From: Macrostomum hystrix | Lineage: Eukaryota; Platyhelminthes; Macrostomidae | Assembly: GCA_950097015.1 (NCBI GenBank) | Contig: CATNEN010000038.1 | Coordinates: forward strand, 30,286,501 to 30,350,500 | Reading direction: 5' to 3' | DNA: 64,000 nt | Part shown: one piece after another, positions 23,766 through 35,953 of the stretch | Numbering within the stretch: the stretch's first letter is position 1 | Layout of the letters: each line of letters begins with the position of its first letter | Translations under genes and position numbers: made by a program | The notes under the pieces: model-generated | The model's input: only the letters and a program-made list of their open reading frames with translations | What the model was told of the DNA's origin: nothing | Databases searched by the model: none

Positions 23766-24785
23766 CTAGCCTCATTGTCTACTTATATCTACCACAAGAA
23801 TGGACATTAAGGTAGAAGGTAGGGCAGGTAACAGTAGTGGCAAGGTGTAAGTCTTGGCATAAAAGGCAAATGAATTAGCAAATATGTCAAAATAGTTTTT
23901 CGACGGAATAAGATGCTTTTGAGGTTTCAATTCGGAAAGCGAAACACAGTTGCAGACAATCTGCACGCGACAGGAGAAATGTATTTTGGTTTTTTATATT
24001 TCATTATAATTACGACTCGTACGAAACGCAAAAAATACTACCAGCATAGTACACACAAAATTGAAAAAATGGACCAAAGTAGGTATAACATCCCTCTGAT
24101 ACAAATCTAGCCTTTATCTATCTCTAGACTAAAATAACAATTTGTTGAGTGACTTTCGAAAGTCATCTAGTTAAAGATGTGAAGTAGATTTACACGATTC
24201 AAATAGCCGAAAATCCTAGATAAACGATTAGCTAATAAATAGGTAGCACATAATTTTACATACTTTACTACTCAAGACAATGATTAAGTAGTATAAAATT
24301 ATCTTGATTGACATTTTTTATATCGTTAAACTACAAACTAAGCAAAATGATTAAATTTCACAGGGGAAAGTTGCCATAGCAACGGAAACGTTTTTTTCTG
24401 AATAAGAAAGCGGAAAATAATATTATTTTTGCTGATGACATTGCGAGGTCACTGATGCGAGCCGAGATGAAAGAAAACACAAAAAATAAACAAAAATATT
24501 AGTTCGCTACGAAACCGGAAAGATGTTGATAAATGTTATAACAAAAATAAAAACAAAGATTTGCGTATTACAAATACAGAGAACCAATGCACGCGGGTTT
24601 ATAAAAAATTTATGACCGTAAAAGTTTTTCATTTTGGCATAAAAAAAACACAAAAATTTAATCGCATGCATGAATACATGCCCATTTAGCTATGTATATA
24701 ACACAAATCGATACAGTATCGATTCACAAAATACAAATTATCACCGTTAAAATCTTAAAAATGTATTTTTTTTGCGATTTTGCTT
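23766..24785. other. AT-rich intergenic DNA
   Basis: Runs of A/T and short direct repeats; no exon recognised. TATGTATATAACACAAATCG lies just before the next array. Confidence 0.4.
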
Positions 24786-25660
24786 ATAGTTCTAGCTGCG
24801 ATTCCAGCTACAATTCTAGCTGCGATTCCAGCCACATATCTAGCCACGATTCCAGCTACATATCTAGCCACGATTCCAGCTACATATCTAGCCACGATTC
24901 CAGCTACATATCTAGCCACGATTCCAGCTACATATCTAGCCGCGATTCCAGCTACATATCTAGCCACGATTCCAGCTACATATCTAGCCACGATTCCAGC
25001 TACATATCTAGCCACGATTCCAGCTACATATCTAGCCACGATTCCAGATACATATCTAGCTGCGATTCCAGCTACTCTTGTACCTTCGATTCCAGCTACT
25101 ATTATATATGCTATTCTAGCTACAATTTTAGCTTCGATTCCAGCTACTATCCTAGCCACGATTCCGGCTACTCTTCTAGCTGCGATTCCAGCTACGATTT
25201 CAGCTACAATTTTAGCTTCTCTAGCTACGATTCCAGCTACGACTCTAGCTGCGATTCCAGCTACAATTTTAGCTTCGACTTCAGCTGCGATTCTAGCTGC
25301 GATTCCAGCTACAATTCTAGCTGCGGTTACAGCTGCAATTTTAGCTTCTCTAACTACGATTCCAGCTACGATTCCAGCTACAATTTTAGCTTCGACTTCA
25401 GCTGCGATTCTAGCTGCGATTCCAGCTACAATTCTAGCTGCGGTTACAGCTGCAATTTTAGCTTCTCTAACTACGATTCTAGCTGCGATTCCAGCTACAA
25501 TTTTAGCTTCGAGTTCAGCTACGACTCTAGCTGCGATTCCAGCTACAATTCTAGCTGCGGTTACAGCTGCAATTTTATCTTCTCTAGCTATGATTCCAGC
25601 TACGATTCTAGCTACGATTCCAGCTACAATTTTAGCTTCTCTAGCTACGATTCCCTTTAC
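24786..25660. repeat. Minisatellite, 12-bp unit (AGCYRCRATTCY)
   Basis: About 70 imperfect copies of AGCTACGATTCC and AGCTGCGATTCC type, with TACATATCTAGCC and TACAATTTTAGC in alternate units, so a 24-bp super-period. The unit is a multiple of 3, so three frames stay open for over 900 bp, giving (SSYISSHD)n, (ATYLATIP)n and (VAGIVARY)n peptides. I see no codon-position signal that favours one frame, so I call it repeat DNA. Confidence 0.85.
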
Positions 25661-26259
25661 GATACTAACCGCGATTACTTCCACGATTCAATTTGCTCTG
25701 CAATCAATGCACTGCACTCAAACTGATCTTTGAGTTCACTAAAGTGTCCAGAAGTACCCGCCAGAAAAAAATTCTCGAGACAAGCAAAAATATTAATTAA
25801 TATTGAATAAAAAATATTCGAATCCATATAAATAACACAGTGGGGTTAGGTCATCAGGCCATAAAACCGGAAATAACAGTTTCTAAGAAATATCGTTTTT
25901 ATACAACATAAGCACGAAAAAAACAACCTTATAGTTATAAACCCTCATTAACAAACAGGATATAAAATAAGATCACAAAGCTGTGATTTGTGCAAATTTG
26001 TTCAATGCTGTCTTGCAACACTCGAAAAATCAAACAATATGCAGCAAATATTAACATTTCTATGAAAGCATAAACGTAATTACTCGTATGAGCGAATTTA
26101 TGAAATTTTTTGGGTTTTGGGGTTTCTGCAAGATATTTATTGACCGTTGCGGCGGTCGCGACAGAAAACGATTTATAGCACAAGCAATTGATGAATTGAA
26201 GTTAAAAAAACTGAAATTCCGATGGAACGCAATTATCTATCTAAAAATGACATTTCTCA
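25661..26259. other. AT-rich intergenic DNA
   Basis: No exon or repeat recognised. Confidence 0.4.
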
Positions 26260-26475
26260 TAGGCTATTTATAGTCAAATACTTATCATACAACTTAAGGG
26301 ATTCCCTCAGGCTATTTATAGAAACAATGAATCAGCCACTAAAGGGGTTGCCTCAAGCTATTTAAAGATGAACAATAAATACACCACTTAATGGATTCCC
26401 GGAGGCTACCTATGGATGAAAGCCAATACACCCTAAGGGATTCTCGTAAGCTATTTATAGACAAAACGATACAAG
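26260..26475. repeat. Degenerate ~60-bp tandem repeat
   Basis: Four diverged copies of GCTATTTATAG ... AAGGGATTCCCTCAG. It looks older than the other arrays. Confidence 0.65.
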
Positions 26476-26814
26476 CGAAGCAAAAAAACATACTACTTAA
26501 TATATACCAGTAGTAGATTATCTATAGATGAGAAACGAAAAAACACGGAATTTGCAGAAGCAATATTTTATCGTTATGGAAGGCAACATGAATTTACAAA
26601 TTGGTGCGCAAGATAAACATCTATAAACACGCCCTTCTCCCACTCACTGCGATTGTGAGGATCAGCTGTGTGACACCGGATTTCCAGCGCTGAATAAGCA
26701 TAATAAACAAGATTGTCTAGTTGATCTTATTCTTTCTGAAGTTAAATAGAAATGCAAATGATACACAACAATAAATAAGACAAATTAATTTCACGATTCA
26801 AACACATTGGTCGT

Positions 26815-29800
26815 CTAACGACCTGCTTCGGCCAGCAAGCGTTTCTTCTGCTTTTTCAGTCGCTTCTTTTCGGCCTGACGAGCTAGCAGGGCCGCTTCGT
26901 AGTCGGCATCCAGGCTCACGATGCGCTTACCGCTGGCGTCGTACTCTCCGGCCAGGAAGAATTCTTCGCCGCCAGACGATCGCCGACTAGAGGCTCGACT
27001 GTCGGCGTATGAGACCAAAGGCAGCTTTCTAAGAATGGTGCGCGCCTCGTTCCGGTCCCGGTGGCCGCTGATGAACAGGGCGCGGCCCTGCTCGCGACGA
27101 AACCGCCGAGCCAGCTGGTCGGGCATCTCCCTGGGCTGGTAGAACCAGGCCGCTTCGACCCACATTCGACGCTTCTTGCTGCTGGCGGCCACGGTAGCTT
27201 TGTTGTCATCCTCGTCATCGGAGCCGGCGCCCGCAGCCGGTTGATCTTCTTCCCACATGTCGACAACTCTGCCGAAGAATGGCCGATCGGCCGAGCTGCT
27301 CTTAAACATCACCGCGTCGCCAACGCTGATTGGCTCGCCGTTGCGTAGCAACGCTCGATGACGCTGACGACGACCGCGGCGTCGGCCAGCGTCGGCCCAT
27401 TCAAATATTGCTGAAGCGCTGACTGCAGCTGTTGCTGACTCAGTAGACACGGCCGAAGCGGCAGAAGATTGTCGCCGACGCCTGGCCTGCGGGGAGCCGG
27501 ACATGGCAACTCGCTGCACTGGCAGGCCTGGTGGCAGCATGCGAACCCGGTCTAGCGGAATCCAACGACTGTCATTGTCGTCGAATTCTATGTAGACCAT
27601 CGCCTGGCTGGCGTCCTCTTCCTCGTCGTCAATGTCTTCAATCTGTTGATCTTGTCCGGCCTCTGTTGAAGTGGAACAGACACGTTTCCCATCATTGGAC
27701 CTAACAGTGCCCGGATACAGAGCCGTCAGACTGCCAGACCAATAGGCGCACACACGACTGCCGGCTGGGAGCTCGGCTCGACTGCTCGGACGAATCTCCA
27801 GAACTGCCTGTTGACAAGGGAATCAGATTTGAAGATGCAGCACCGAATATTTCTTCTTTTGAATCTTAACACTATCTAACCACTATAATTCATTATCCAA
27901 CAACTATCCATCATTATCCAACCACTATCATTCATTATCCAACCACTATCCATCATTATCCAACCACTATCATTCTTTATCCAACCACTATCTATCATTA
28001 TCCAACCACTATCCATCATTATCCAACCACTATCCATCATTATCCAACCACTATCCATCATTATCCAACCACTATCCTCCCAAAACGCAAAGCCGCATTT
28101 CTCACCTGACACAGCAGCTCCTCCCTGGTAAAATATTGATGCCGACTTCTTGGCGAACCATTCAACGACACCCGATAGACGTCTGGCGGTCGGACTTCCC
28201 TGAGCACGCCGGAGTACCAGACACCTCCACCGTCACCGGTGGCACCGTCAGCCAAATCAGCTTCGGCCACAAGAACTCGTTGACCGTCCCGCAGATCGTT
28301 CTCGGCCAGTTGGCAGCTGCGAAGCTCCGGCGTAGGCGGGCCATTGTCGGCCAATCCCAGGCCGCTCTGATCTTCGCCGCTGACGCTGGGATGACGCCGC
28401 TTTCTAATACTGCTGCCGCTGCTGTGAATGTTAGCACTACTAACAGTAGTTTCAACCGCAGTGTTATCGGCGGCCGAGGAAAATGAAGAATAGGTCGCGG
28501 GTTCGCATGCCACTCGACGATAGGATTCGGCATCGGCTGTGCATGATGCCAATTTTGTGGACTTGAAAGCAGGTGATGTTGCGGCGACAGGAATTCGATC
28601 TGAGAACGTTATGAGGATTGTAACGCTTGGCTGGATAATAAAAGTTCTTAGAAACAGATAAAAGATTAAACACAGAGTGCAAATACCAATACGAGCAAAG
28701 CCATAGAGATAAATTCAGAGACAATAGATGAAATACGCTCAGACCATAGACAAACTTTAAAACAGACCAATAGATACAGCACATTTAGCATACACAAAAC
28801 AAACAAATACCATAGACAAAACACATATACCATAGACAAAACACACAGGCAAAATCAAAACCAGACTATAGACCTAACACAAATACAGAACCGGCTCACC
28901 AATAGTAGGACAGCCTGACTGACTGACAGTAGACCGCTGTCGCTGCTCCGCGGCACAGAAGGCCAGCATGTGCACAGACGAAGCGTAGGGACTGAATGCG
29001 TCGCCTCCGTCGCTGTTGGCTGCTGAAGTCGAAGCCGACAATCTGACCGGAGCGTCGCTTCGATGTCGATGTCGAGGAGCTGTTGTTCTTGCCGGGTGGG
29101 TGACTCCGCCGCCGCCGCTTCTGTATCGTTGCTGCTTTAATCGGCTCTGTTGAATGCGTCGCCAAAGAGCTTCAATCCTGGCTACTAGCTGTTCGCAATC
29201 CTTCGAATCGGGAATCAGATTTGTGCCCGGACTAAGATCGACCCGATTAACCGGTCTGGTGTCGTACCGACAGCCGAGATTATCAACTGAATTGACTACA
29301 TCCGAGTCGGATTTATCAGACTTATCGCTGACGGACTCGTCTGGATGTTCGCTGCCTTCGTTATCCAATTGCAACAGATCGACCTGCTGCAATAGGGCAG
29401 CCACAGCGCACAGGATATCCCATTGACGCTGACCCCTGGAGACAGATTTGGCTTCAACCATTGTTAAACTGGTCGCTTCCGCCGATGCCAATTCAATTGG
29501 TTGACTACTATCGCTAGATGTTGATGGACCGATTGTTGAAGACTGCTGCGGCCGACCGCGCACAATGCCTATCTGTCGTCGATGCTGCGACTGCTGCTGC
29601 TGATGCTGATGTCGAGACACTTGATTGTGATCAAACATAAGCCCATTATCTAATTTGGACCTGTCATTAACTAAACTATTAGTGGAATCTGGCATTAGTG
29701 GTGTCGTAGGCGATGCCGATATGTCCAGATAATCTTTACTATCAACAACTTCTATATCTTCGTCCTCGTTGGATACATCGTCCAAATCTTCGTCTCGATC

Positions 29801-31219
29801 TTGTTTGCGAGAATCTTCCCAAGCTACAGTATTCTCATCTTCGTCCTGCGATTCAACAAGGTCTACAGCAGACTGACTAATGCCCAACTGGCATTGGCAT
29901 TGATGAACTGACAGAGGTTCTGTTTGAGTACCAGCTTCAACTACATCTGGCGACAATACAGGCGATGCCGATGCATTGTAGGAGCATTGAACTTCAGCAT
30001 CGACAGATTGCAAGCGGCTAAAACTACAGTGTTGCCGTTGCTGCTGCTGCTGCAGTCTGGGTAACTGACGACCGCTGGCTAAGCCAGTCGACATAAATGA
30101 GAACGAAGGCGGCAGAGGCGAACCCGGTGAGGCTATGTAAGTCGGGGCGCCATGAAGGCTTGGTGTCGCCGGCCAACCAATGGGTGAGGCCATCGAGGCC
30201 ATGCCTGGTGAGGGGGGGCGGGCGGGCGGCCATGTTGAAATAAATTAAATTGTTCTGAGACTATAGTAATAAAGTGTTGAGTCGTTACACAACTACGAGT
30301 ACTTTAAAGAGATTCTTTAAAAGTCATTTAAAAGTCATCATTACTAAAAGTCATTAAAGAGAATAGTTTGAGTCGATAGAGAAGCGTTTGAGTCACTAGA
30401 GAAGCTTTTCAGTCGCTACAAAGGCGTTTGAGCCGCTACAAAAGCGTTTGAGTCGCTAGAGAAGTGTTTGAGTCGCTAGAGAAGCGTTTGAGTCGCTAGA
30501 GAAGCGTTTGAGTCGCAAGAGAAGCGTTTGAGTCGCTAGAGAAGAGTTTGAGTCGCTAGAGAAGCTTTTCAGTTGCTACAAAAGCGTTTGAGTCGCTAGA
30601 GAAGCTTTTCAGTTGCTACAAAAGCGTTTGAGTCGCTAGAGAAGCTCCTAAGTCATTAGAGAAGCGTTTGAGTCGCTAGAGAAGCGTTTGAGTCGCTAGA
30701 GAAGCGTTTGAGTCGTTAGAGAAGCGTTCGAGTCGCTAGAGAAGCGTTTGAGTCACTAGAGAAGCGTTTGAGTCGCTAGAGAAGCGTTTGAGTCGCTAGA
30801 GAAGCGTTTGAGTCGCTAGAGAAGCTCCTAAGTCATTAGAGAAGCGTTTGAGTCGCTAGAGAAGCGTTTGAGTCGCTAGAGAAGCGTTTGAGTCGTTAGA
30901 GAAGCGTTCGAGTCGCTAGAGAAGCGTTTGAGTCACTAGAGAAGCGTTTGAGTCGCTAGAGAAGCGTTTGAGTCGCTAGAGAAGCGTTTGAGTCGCTAGA
31001 GAAGCGTCTGGAAACTATTTTTAAGATGACAGACTCACCTGGACTAGGGCAGGCAGCCACAACAGCGGGATGCTGATGATACTGCTTATAGAACTCTTCC
31101 ATGTAAAAGGCCCAACTACCGCCGCCGCTGCCGCCGCTGGTGACAATACCAGTTGGTGAGCCATACAACATTGGGCTAACAGGCAAAGCGCCAGTCAATA
31201 GTCTTTCATTTGAATCCAT
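26815..31219 (-). CDS. BAHCC1/TNRC18/winged-eye-type chromatin protein (four exons, 990 aa)
   Basis: Exons: 31219-31039, 30204-28900, 28599-28106 and 27807-26815. All introns are GT-AG (donors CAG|GTGAGT, TTG|GTGAGC, CAG|GTGAGA; acceptors CTCACCAG, TTCTCAG, CAACAG) and the phases agree (1, 1, 0). It is a nuclear chromatin reader or repressor by family. Residues 1-610 are Ser/Gln-rich and disordered, with acidic patches ([18 protein letters not shown]). Around 617-660 lies a Tudor-like half ([29 protein letters not shown]), followed across the last junction by [46 protein letters not shown] (679-750). A C-terminal BAH domain spans about 809-929: [52 protein letters not shown]. The order Tudor then BAH is the BAHCC1/TNRC18 signature. 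It is much shorter than the vertebrate proteins (over 2500 aa). A ~25-residue acidic/Ala insert sits inside BAH. Which paralogue is closest cannot be told. Confidence 0.92.
27885..28077. repeat. Minisatellite, 21-bp unit, in BAHCC1-like intron 3
   Basis: Nine or so copies of CCAACCACTATCCATCATTA T with CATTCATT variants. It fills most of the 298-bp intron between exons 3 and 4. Confidence 0.92.
28600..28899. other. BAHCC1-like intron 2
   Basis: 300-bp intron. The exon-2 side contains weak repeats of ACACAGGCAAA/ACCATAGACAAAACAC (28740-28870). No other content. Confidence 0.7.
30355..31010. repeat. Minisatellite, 20-bp unit (GTTTGAGTCGCTAGAGAAGC), in BAHCC1-like intron 1
   Basis: About 32 copies. 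The block containing TCCTAAGTCATTAGAG at 30645 returns at 30825, so an approximately 180-bp segment was duplicated. The array occupies most of the 834-bp intron and ends about 30 bp from the 5' splice site of exon 1. Confidence 0.95.
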
Positions 31220-32634
31220 ATAATTATGTTTATTATTGTTGTTACTGATTGTCTTTCTAATGCTAAATGAAGCGCATACCGAACTGTAATTTCCTATATA
31301 TTGTGTCTGGCTTCTGCGGGTTTTCGGCTCAGTCCAAATTCTAACAAGCTGGAAATAAAATTGAAGAAAGAAGAAATATATAAATAGGCGTCACATAATG
31401 GTTCGCGTGCATTTTTAAGTACACTTATAGTGCACACAAAAGAAAAAAAGAGATGAAAAGTAGAAATGGTTATGCTTGTAATTTCACTTATGGACATGGG
31501 TACATTGTAACTTATAGCAATCCGAAACTATAGAAAGTTTTAAAAGTTATTTCAAGAATCTTATTATAAACTTACATTTGGGTCTATTGAGTGACTCTCA
31601 ATTTTTTATAATTGTTTTTGTCTTGAAAATTTGTTTAAATATATCTGCCAGTCTCAAACACTTGACTCATAGCAGTTTCTGGTCAATTTAATATCCCATT
31701 TTATCCCTAAAATCCCTACTTACACCTACCGCCCAAATAAGTCATTCCTGTCAACCTCCCACACGCAGTATACTATAAAAGGCTAAGCCCAACCAAAACA
31801 GATCTTCCTCACCGATCATTGGACGGTGCCGGAGAAGCCACCTCACCCTCCCTATCTCCCTCAACCCTGATCCCCAAGTAGCCCTTAGTAACACAGCACC
31901 TCCTAGACCAACTAAAAACGCCCAAATTCTATTTCTTCCGAAACACTCCCTTTCCTAAACACCTCAGAGATAGAGAGAAGAGGTGGGAGGAGAGGAGAGA
32001 CGAAGTGTACAGTAGGACTACGCCCTTGCTAAAGTCCATAAATCAGCATACACACGAGTTAAGCGTACAACAGCGACAGAACCTAATACCCTATCTAGCA
32101 CTGCTTGATTGGTTGTTGCTATGGCAACACAAAGGACAGACAAATAGATGGACAGAGAGAAGAGGAGAGAAAGGACAGAATAAGTCTGGGATAGGCAATA
32201 GCTGAGGGTGAAAATAGTATAGCATTATGGATTCCTACACTGAGCCATTTAAAGTCATCGAATATTTATTTATGCGCACTTATGACTTACACGCCATAGC
32301 TTAGACAGGAAACTATTGCGGATTAACTTGCAAGAAGTTGATATTGAAAAGATAAAGAGAAAACGGACGACTTTCAGGGCCAGATCTTATGGCCGACTAA
32401 AATTGAAGCCAAAACCAAAGCAAAAACATTCAAAACACTGGTCCCTCCAAAACTAAACTTAAACGGATTAAAAATCTGCAGCCTCTATACATCCTATTGG
32501 TAATGCGTGGGTGTGATTCGTTGAAACAAAACTGTGCACTGGGGTGCTGAAATCTTATATAGATCATGGTCTAATGGACAAACGTGGCTTAAAAATAAGA
32601 TATCTAACTTTTAACATATCTCCATGTCTATCTG
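31220..32634. other. Intergenic DNA between the BAHCC1-like gene and an array
   Basis: 5' flank of the BAHCC1-like gene, then a GA/CA-rich stretch (31790-32190). No exon with family similarity seen. Confidence 0.4.
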
Positions 32635-33440
32635 TCTCCCATTCTCCCTAACAGTCACCCCTTCTCATTAACAGTCTCCCATTCTCACTAACAGTCTCCC
32701 ATTCTCCCTAACAGTCTCCCATTCTCCCTAACAGTCTCCCATTCTCCCTAACAGTCTCCCATTCTCCCTAACAGTCTCCCATTCTCATTAACAGTCTCCC
32801 ATTCTCACTAACAGTCTCCCATTCTCCCTAACAGTCTCCCATTCTCCCTAACAGTCTCCCATTCTCCCTAACAGTCTCCCATTCTCCCTAACAGTCTCCC
32901 ATTCTCCCTAACAGTCTCCCATTCTCAATAACAGTCTCCCATTCTTCCTAACAGTCTCCCATTCTCATTAACAGTCTCCCATTCTCACTAACAGTCTCCC
33001 ATTCTCCCTAACAGTCTCCCATTCTCCCTAACAGTCTCCCATTCTCCCTAACAGTCTCCCATTCTCATTAACAGTCTCCCATTCTCACTAACAGTCTCCC
33101 ATTCTCCCTAACAGTCTCCCATTCTCCCTAACAGTCTCCCATTCTCCCTAACAGTCTCCCATTCTCCCTAACAGTCTCCCATTCTCCCTTACAGTCTCCC
33201 ATTCTCCCTAACAGTCTCCCATTCTCCCTAACAGTCTCCCATTCTCCATGACAGTCTTCCATTCTCTCCGACTGTCTCCCATTCTCTCCCTAACAGCCTC
33301 CCATTCTCTCCGACTGTCTCCCATTCTCTCCGACTGTCTCCCATTCTCTCCCTAACAGCCTCCCATTCTCTCCAACTGTCTCCCATTCTCTCCAACTGTC
33401 TCCCATTCTCTCCAACTGTCTCCCATTCTCTTCAACCCTA
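32635..33440. repeat. Minisatellite, 20-bp unit (CAGTCTCCCATTCTCCCTAA)
   Basis: About 40 copies, highly uniform, with TCATTAA and TCACTAA variants in an ordered pattern. Each unit reads as a pyrimidine tract, CTAAC, then AG. It lies between the BAHCC1-like gene and TRAPPC4, not in a recognised gene. Confidence 0.95.
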
Positions 33441-34061
33441 ACTGCATCCATCAATTTTTTGACATACGAGATCTCGTACAAGAGATCTAGGAAAAAAAAT
33501 TGCAAAATTGCACAATAAATTGACATAATCGAGAAAATAATAACAGATAGCATGTTATATTTATACACCGATGAAGTCACAAAAGTTTGTTTTAAAGTAG
33601 AATCAAGAAAGAATTACTTCTTAAAGAAATGTGTTTGTGAAAAAAAGTAATTAATCGATCAATGAGTACACAAATCTTTTTTAGATCATTATCTACAGAT
33701 GCAATTAACTAGTATTTCATGAACAATAAATTTCATAATTACTATTTAATATACTATGACTGAATAAATAGTAAACAGAATACATAAATAACATGTATCT
33801 AAATTATTAAACATAATACAATCAAAACTAATGAGTACTAACAGCAATTATACTAAATCATCTATTATTAAACTGAAGAGTAATGATAAGCTTTAGAATC
33901 TGTGTGGTTCCTTGACTTCCTTGTAAGGCAGTGAAACCCAAGGAAACACTTGCAAAATAAAAATTCGGACGCATTTACAGATAAATTAACAGTCTCCAAG
34001 TTTGTGGCGTTTAACTATTTACATTTGAATTGGCGCTAAATTTCTTATTGTTCAGTATACG
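33441..34061. other. AT-rich DNA downstream of TRAPPC4
   Basis: No exon or repeat recognised. Confidence 0.4.
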
Positions 34062-34067
34062 TTTATT
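34062..34067 (-). terminator. Possible poly(A) signal of TRAPPC4
   Basis: On the minus strand this is AATAAA, about 205 bp after the TRAPPC4 stop codon, in AT-rich DNA. Other hexamers may exist nearby. Confidence 0.35.
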
Positions 34068-34272
34068 ATTCCATAAATGATTACAAAGTAGCTATATAAT
34101 TGACATTGAAACTTTTAGAAAGTATAGAATGTATGAATTATAATTATAAGATGCAATCATATAAATTTAGAGCCTTAAAACTTAAACTGTACAAGAACAT
34201 TTTTGGCGCCGATTCAAATAAAAATAATTAATCGCCACAAGCTAGGAGTTGGCCGAGAAATTCACTAGCGCA

Positions 34273-35953
34273 TTAAGGTGCCAAATTGGTTAAATTTCCA
34301 AACTTATCAAGATGCCGGAGCATTGTCTGTACGGCCTCTTCAAACAGGGTGAAATTAATATTCATACCCTGCATAGTAAAGAATGGATTCTTTAATGCGT
34401 AATCAGCGTAGATCTCGTAGATTCGTTTTAAAACCTGATTAACATTGGCCTGCTTCGGATCGGTCATCACTAGAATCTTGACTCCAGTCACTGTCTGCAA
34501 GCAGTGCAGCCTGTAGGCGTCAGTTTCCAATAATTGTAGGCCCGAGGAGCCAGTCACGGGTGACAGTTTGGCAGTGATTGCGTAGATACTGTGAAACATG
34601 CCTGCTAAATTGATTCTCTCATTGGCTGTTAATTTGAATTTGCCAAATTTGATACTGATTGGATAGCTAGATTGGTCAGCTAGTGCAGCCATGACCTCCT
34701 GGCCAGACTCGAGCAGGGTCGGCCGGTTCACCTGCACTGGCACACCGTTGACAGCCAGGACGCAGTGACCAATGCGAACACCGTCAGCTTCGCCGAATAC
34801 AACAGTGCAGCGAGAGTCCTGTGTGTTGGAGACAATGACTCCAAATAGAGACAGAGAAAGCTGACCGCATTCGTGACAGATAGGTGACAGCATGAGGGAC
34901 AGGCAGCTGACAGCATGGGTGACAGCATGAGGGACAGACAGCTGACAGCATGAGGGACAGACAGGTGACAGCATGAGGGACAGACAGGTGACGGCATGAG
35001 GGACAGACAGGTGACATGGGTGACAGCAAGAGGGACAGACAGCTGACAGCATGGGTGACAGATATGTGACAGCATGAGGGACAGACATCTGACAGCATGG
35101 GTGAAAGATAGGTGACAGCATGAGGGACAGACATCTGACAGCATGGGTGACAGACAGGTGACAGCATGAGGGACAGACAGCTGACAGAATGAGGGACAGA
35201 CAGCTGACAGCATGAGGGACAGACAGGTGACAGCATGAGGGACAGACAGGTGACGGCATGAGGGACAGATAGGTGACATGGGTGACAGCAAGAGGGACAG
35301 ACAGCTGACAGCATGGGTGACAGATAGGTGACAGCATGAGGGACAGACAGCTGACAGCATGAGGGACAGACAGCTGACAGCATGAGGGACAGAGACAGAT
35401 GACAGCATGAGGGAGTCGAGGGACAGACAGGTGACAGCATGAGGGACAGACAGGTGACGGCATGAGGGACAGACAGGTGACATGGATGACAGCAAGAGGG
35501 ACAGACAGCTGACAGCATGGGTGACAGACAGTTGACAGCATGGGTGACAGCATGAGGGAAAGACAGGTGACAGCATACGCGAAATACAGGCGACAGCATG
35601 AGGGACACAGCTAAAAACATGGGTGACAGACAGCTGACAGCATGAGGGACACAGCTAAAAACATGGGTGACAGCTAACACCATGAGGGACAGATAGCTGA
35701 CAGCATGGGTGAGAGACAGCTGACAACATCGGTGAAATACTATTTACTCTTAATCTGATGACAATTATCAGCCATAGTGCACATTGCCAGCTTGGGTCTT
35801 AAAAATTCTTACCTGAACCTCAATGACAGGCTCCAGTGGATAGCTGTAAGTTTTCTCCAGCTCATTAGCAGCTCCAACAAGTCTACTGTGGTCAGTATAG
35901 GTGTAAACCAATGCACCAGCATTGTTTATTATCATAATGTTGTACACAGGCAT
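34273..35953 (-). CDS. TRAPPC4 (synbindin), TRAPP complex core subunit (two exons, 242 aa)
   Basis: Exon 1 is 35953-35813 (donor CAG|GTAAGA) and exon 2 is 34860-34273 (acceptor GCGGTCAG|), phase 0. It is a core subunit of the TRAPP tethering complexes, which activate Rab1-type GTPases in ER-Golgi traffic and autophagy. The N-terminal longin half begins VYNIMIINNAGALVYTY and ends EKTYSYPLEPVIEV. The PDZ-like middle has VVFGEADGVRIGHCVLAVNG. The C-terminal half reads NLAGMFHSIYAITAKLSP, GSSGLQLLETDAYRLHCLQT, MTDPKQANVNQVLKRIYEIY and FALKNPFF-like DYALKNPFF, all typical of TRAPPC4. Length is slightly above the usual ~219 aa. The intron is filled by a minisatellite with open frames, which can be misread as an N-terminal extension of exon 2. 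Confidence 0.96.
34875..35735. repeat. Minisatellite in TRAPPC4 intron, ~21-23-bp unit
   Basis: Units of GACAGCATGAGGGACAGACA plus GGT or GCT, with GGGTGACAGC variants. A block of about 240 bp (35020-35260) is repeated with changes. It fills almost the whole 952-bp intron. All three minus-strand frames stay open for over 800 bp because the unit has no stop codons in that direction; these frames are not exons. Confidence 0.95.

Noticed and set aside
34273-35553. 426-codon continuous frame covering TRAPPC4 exon 2 and the upstream repeat
   Set aside because: The repeat part is intron. The conserved protein and splice sites place exon 2 at 34860-34273 and exon 1 at 35953-35813.
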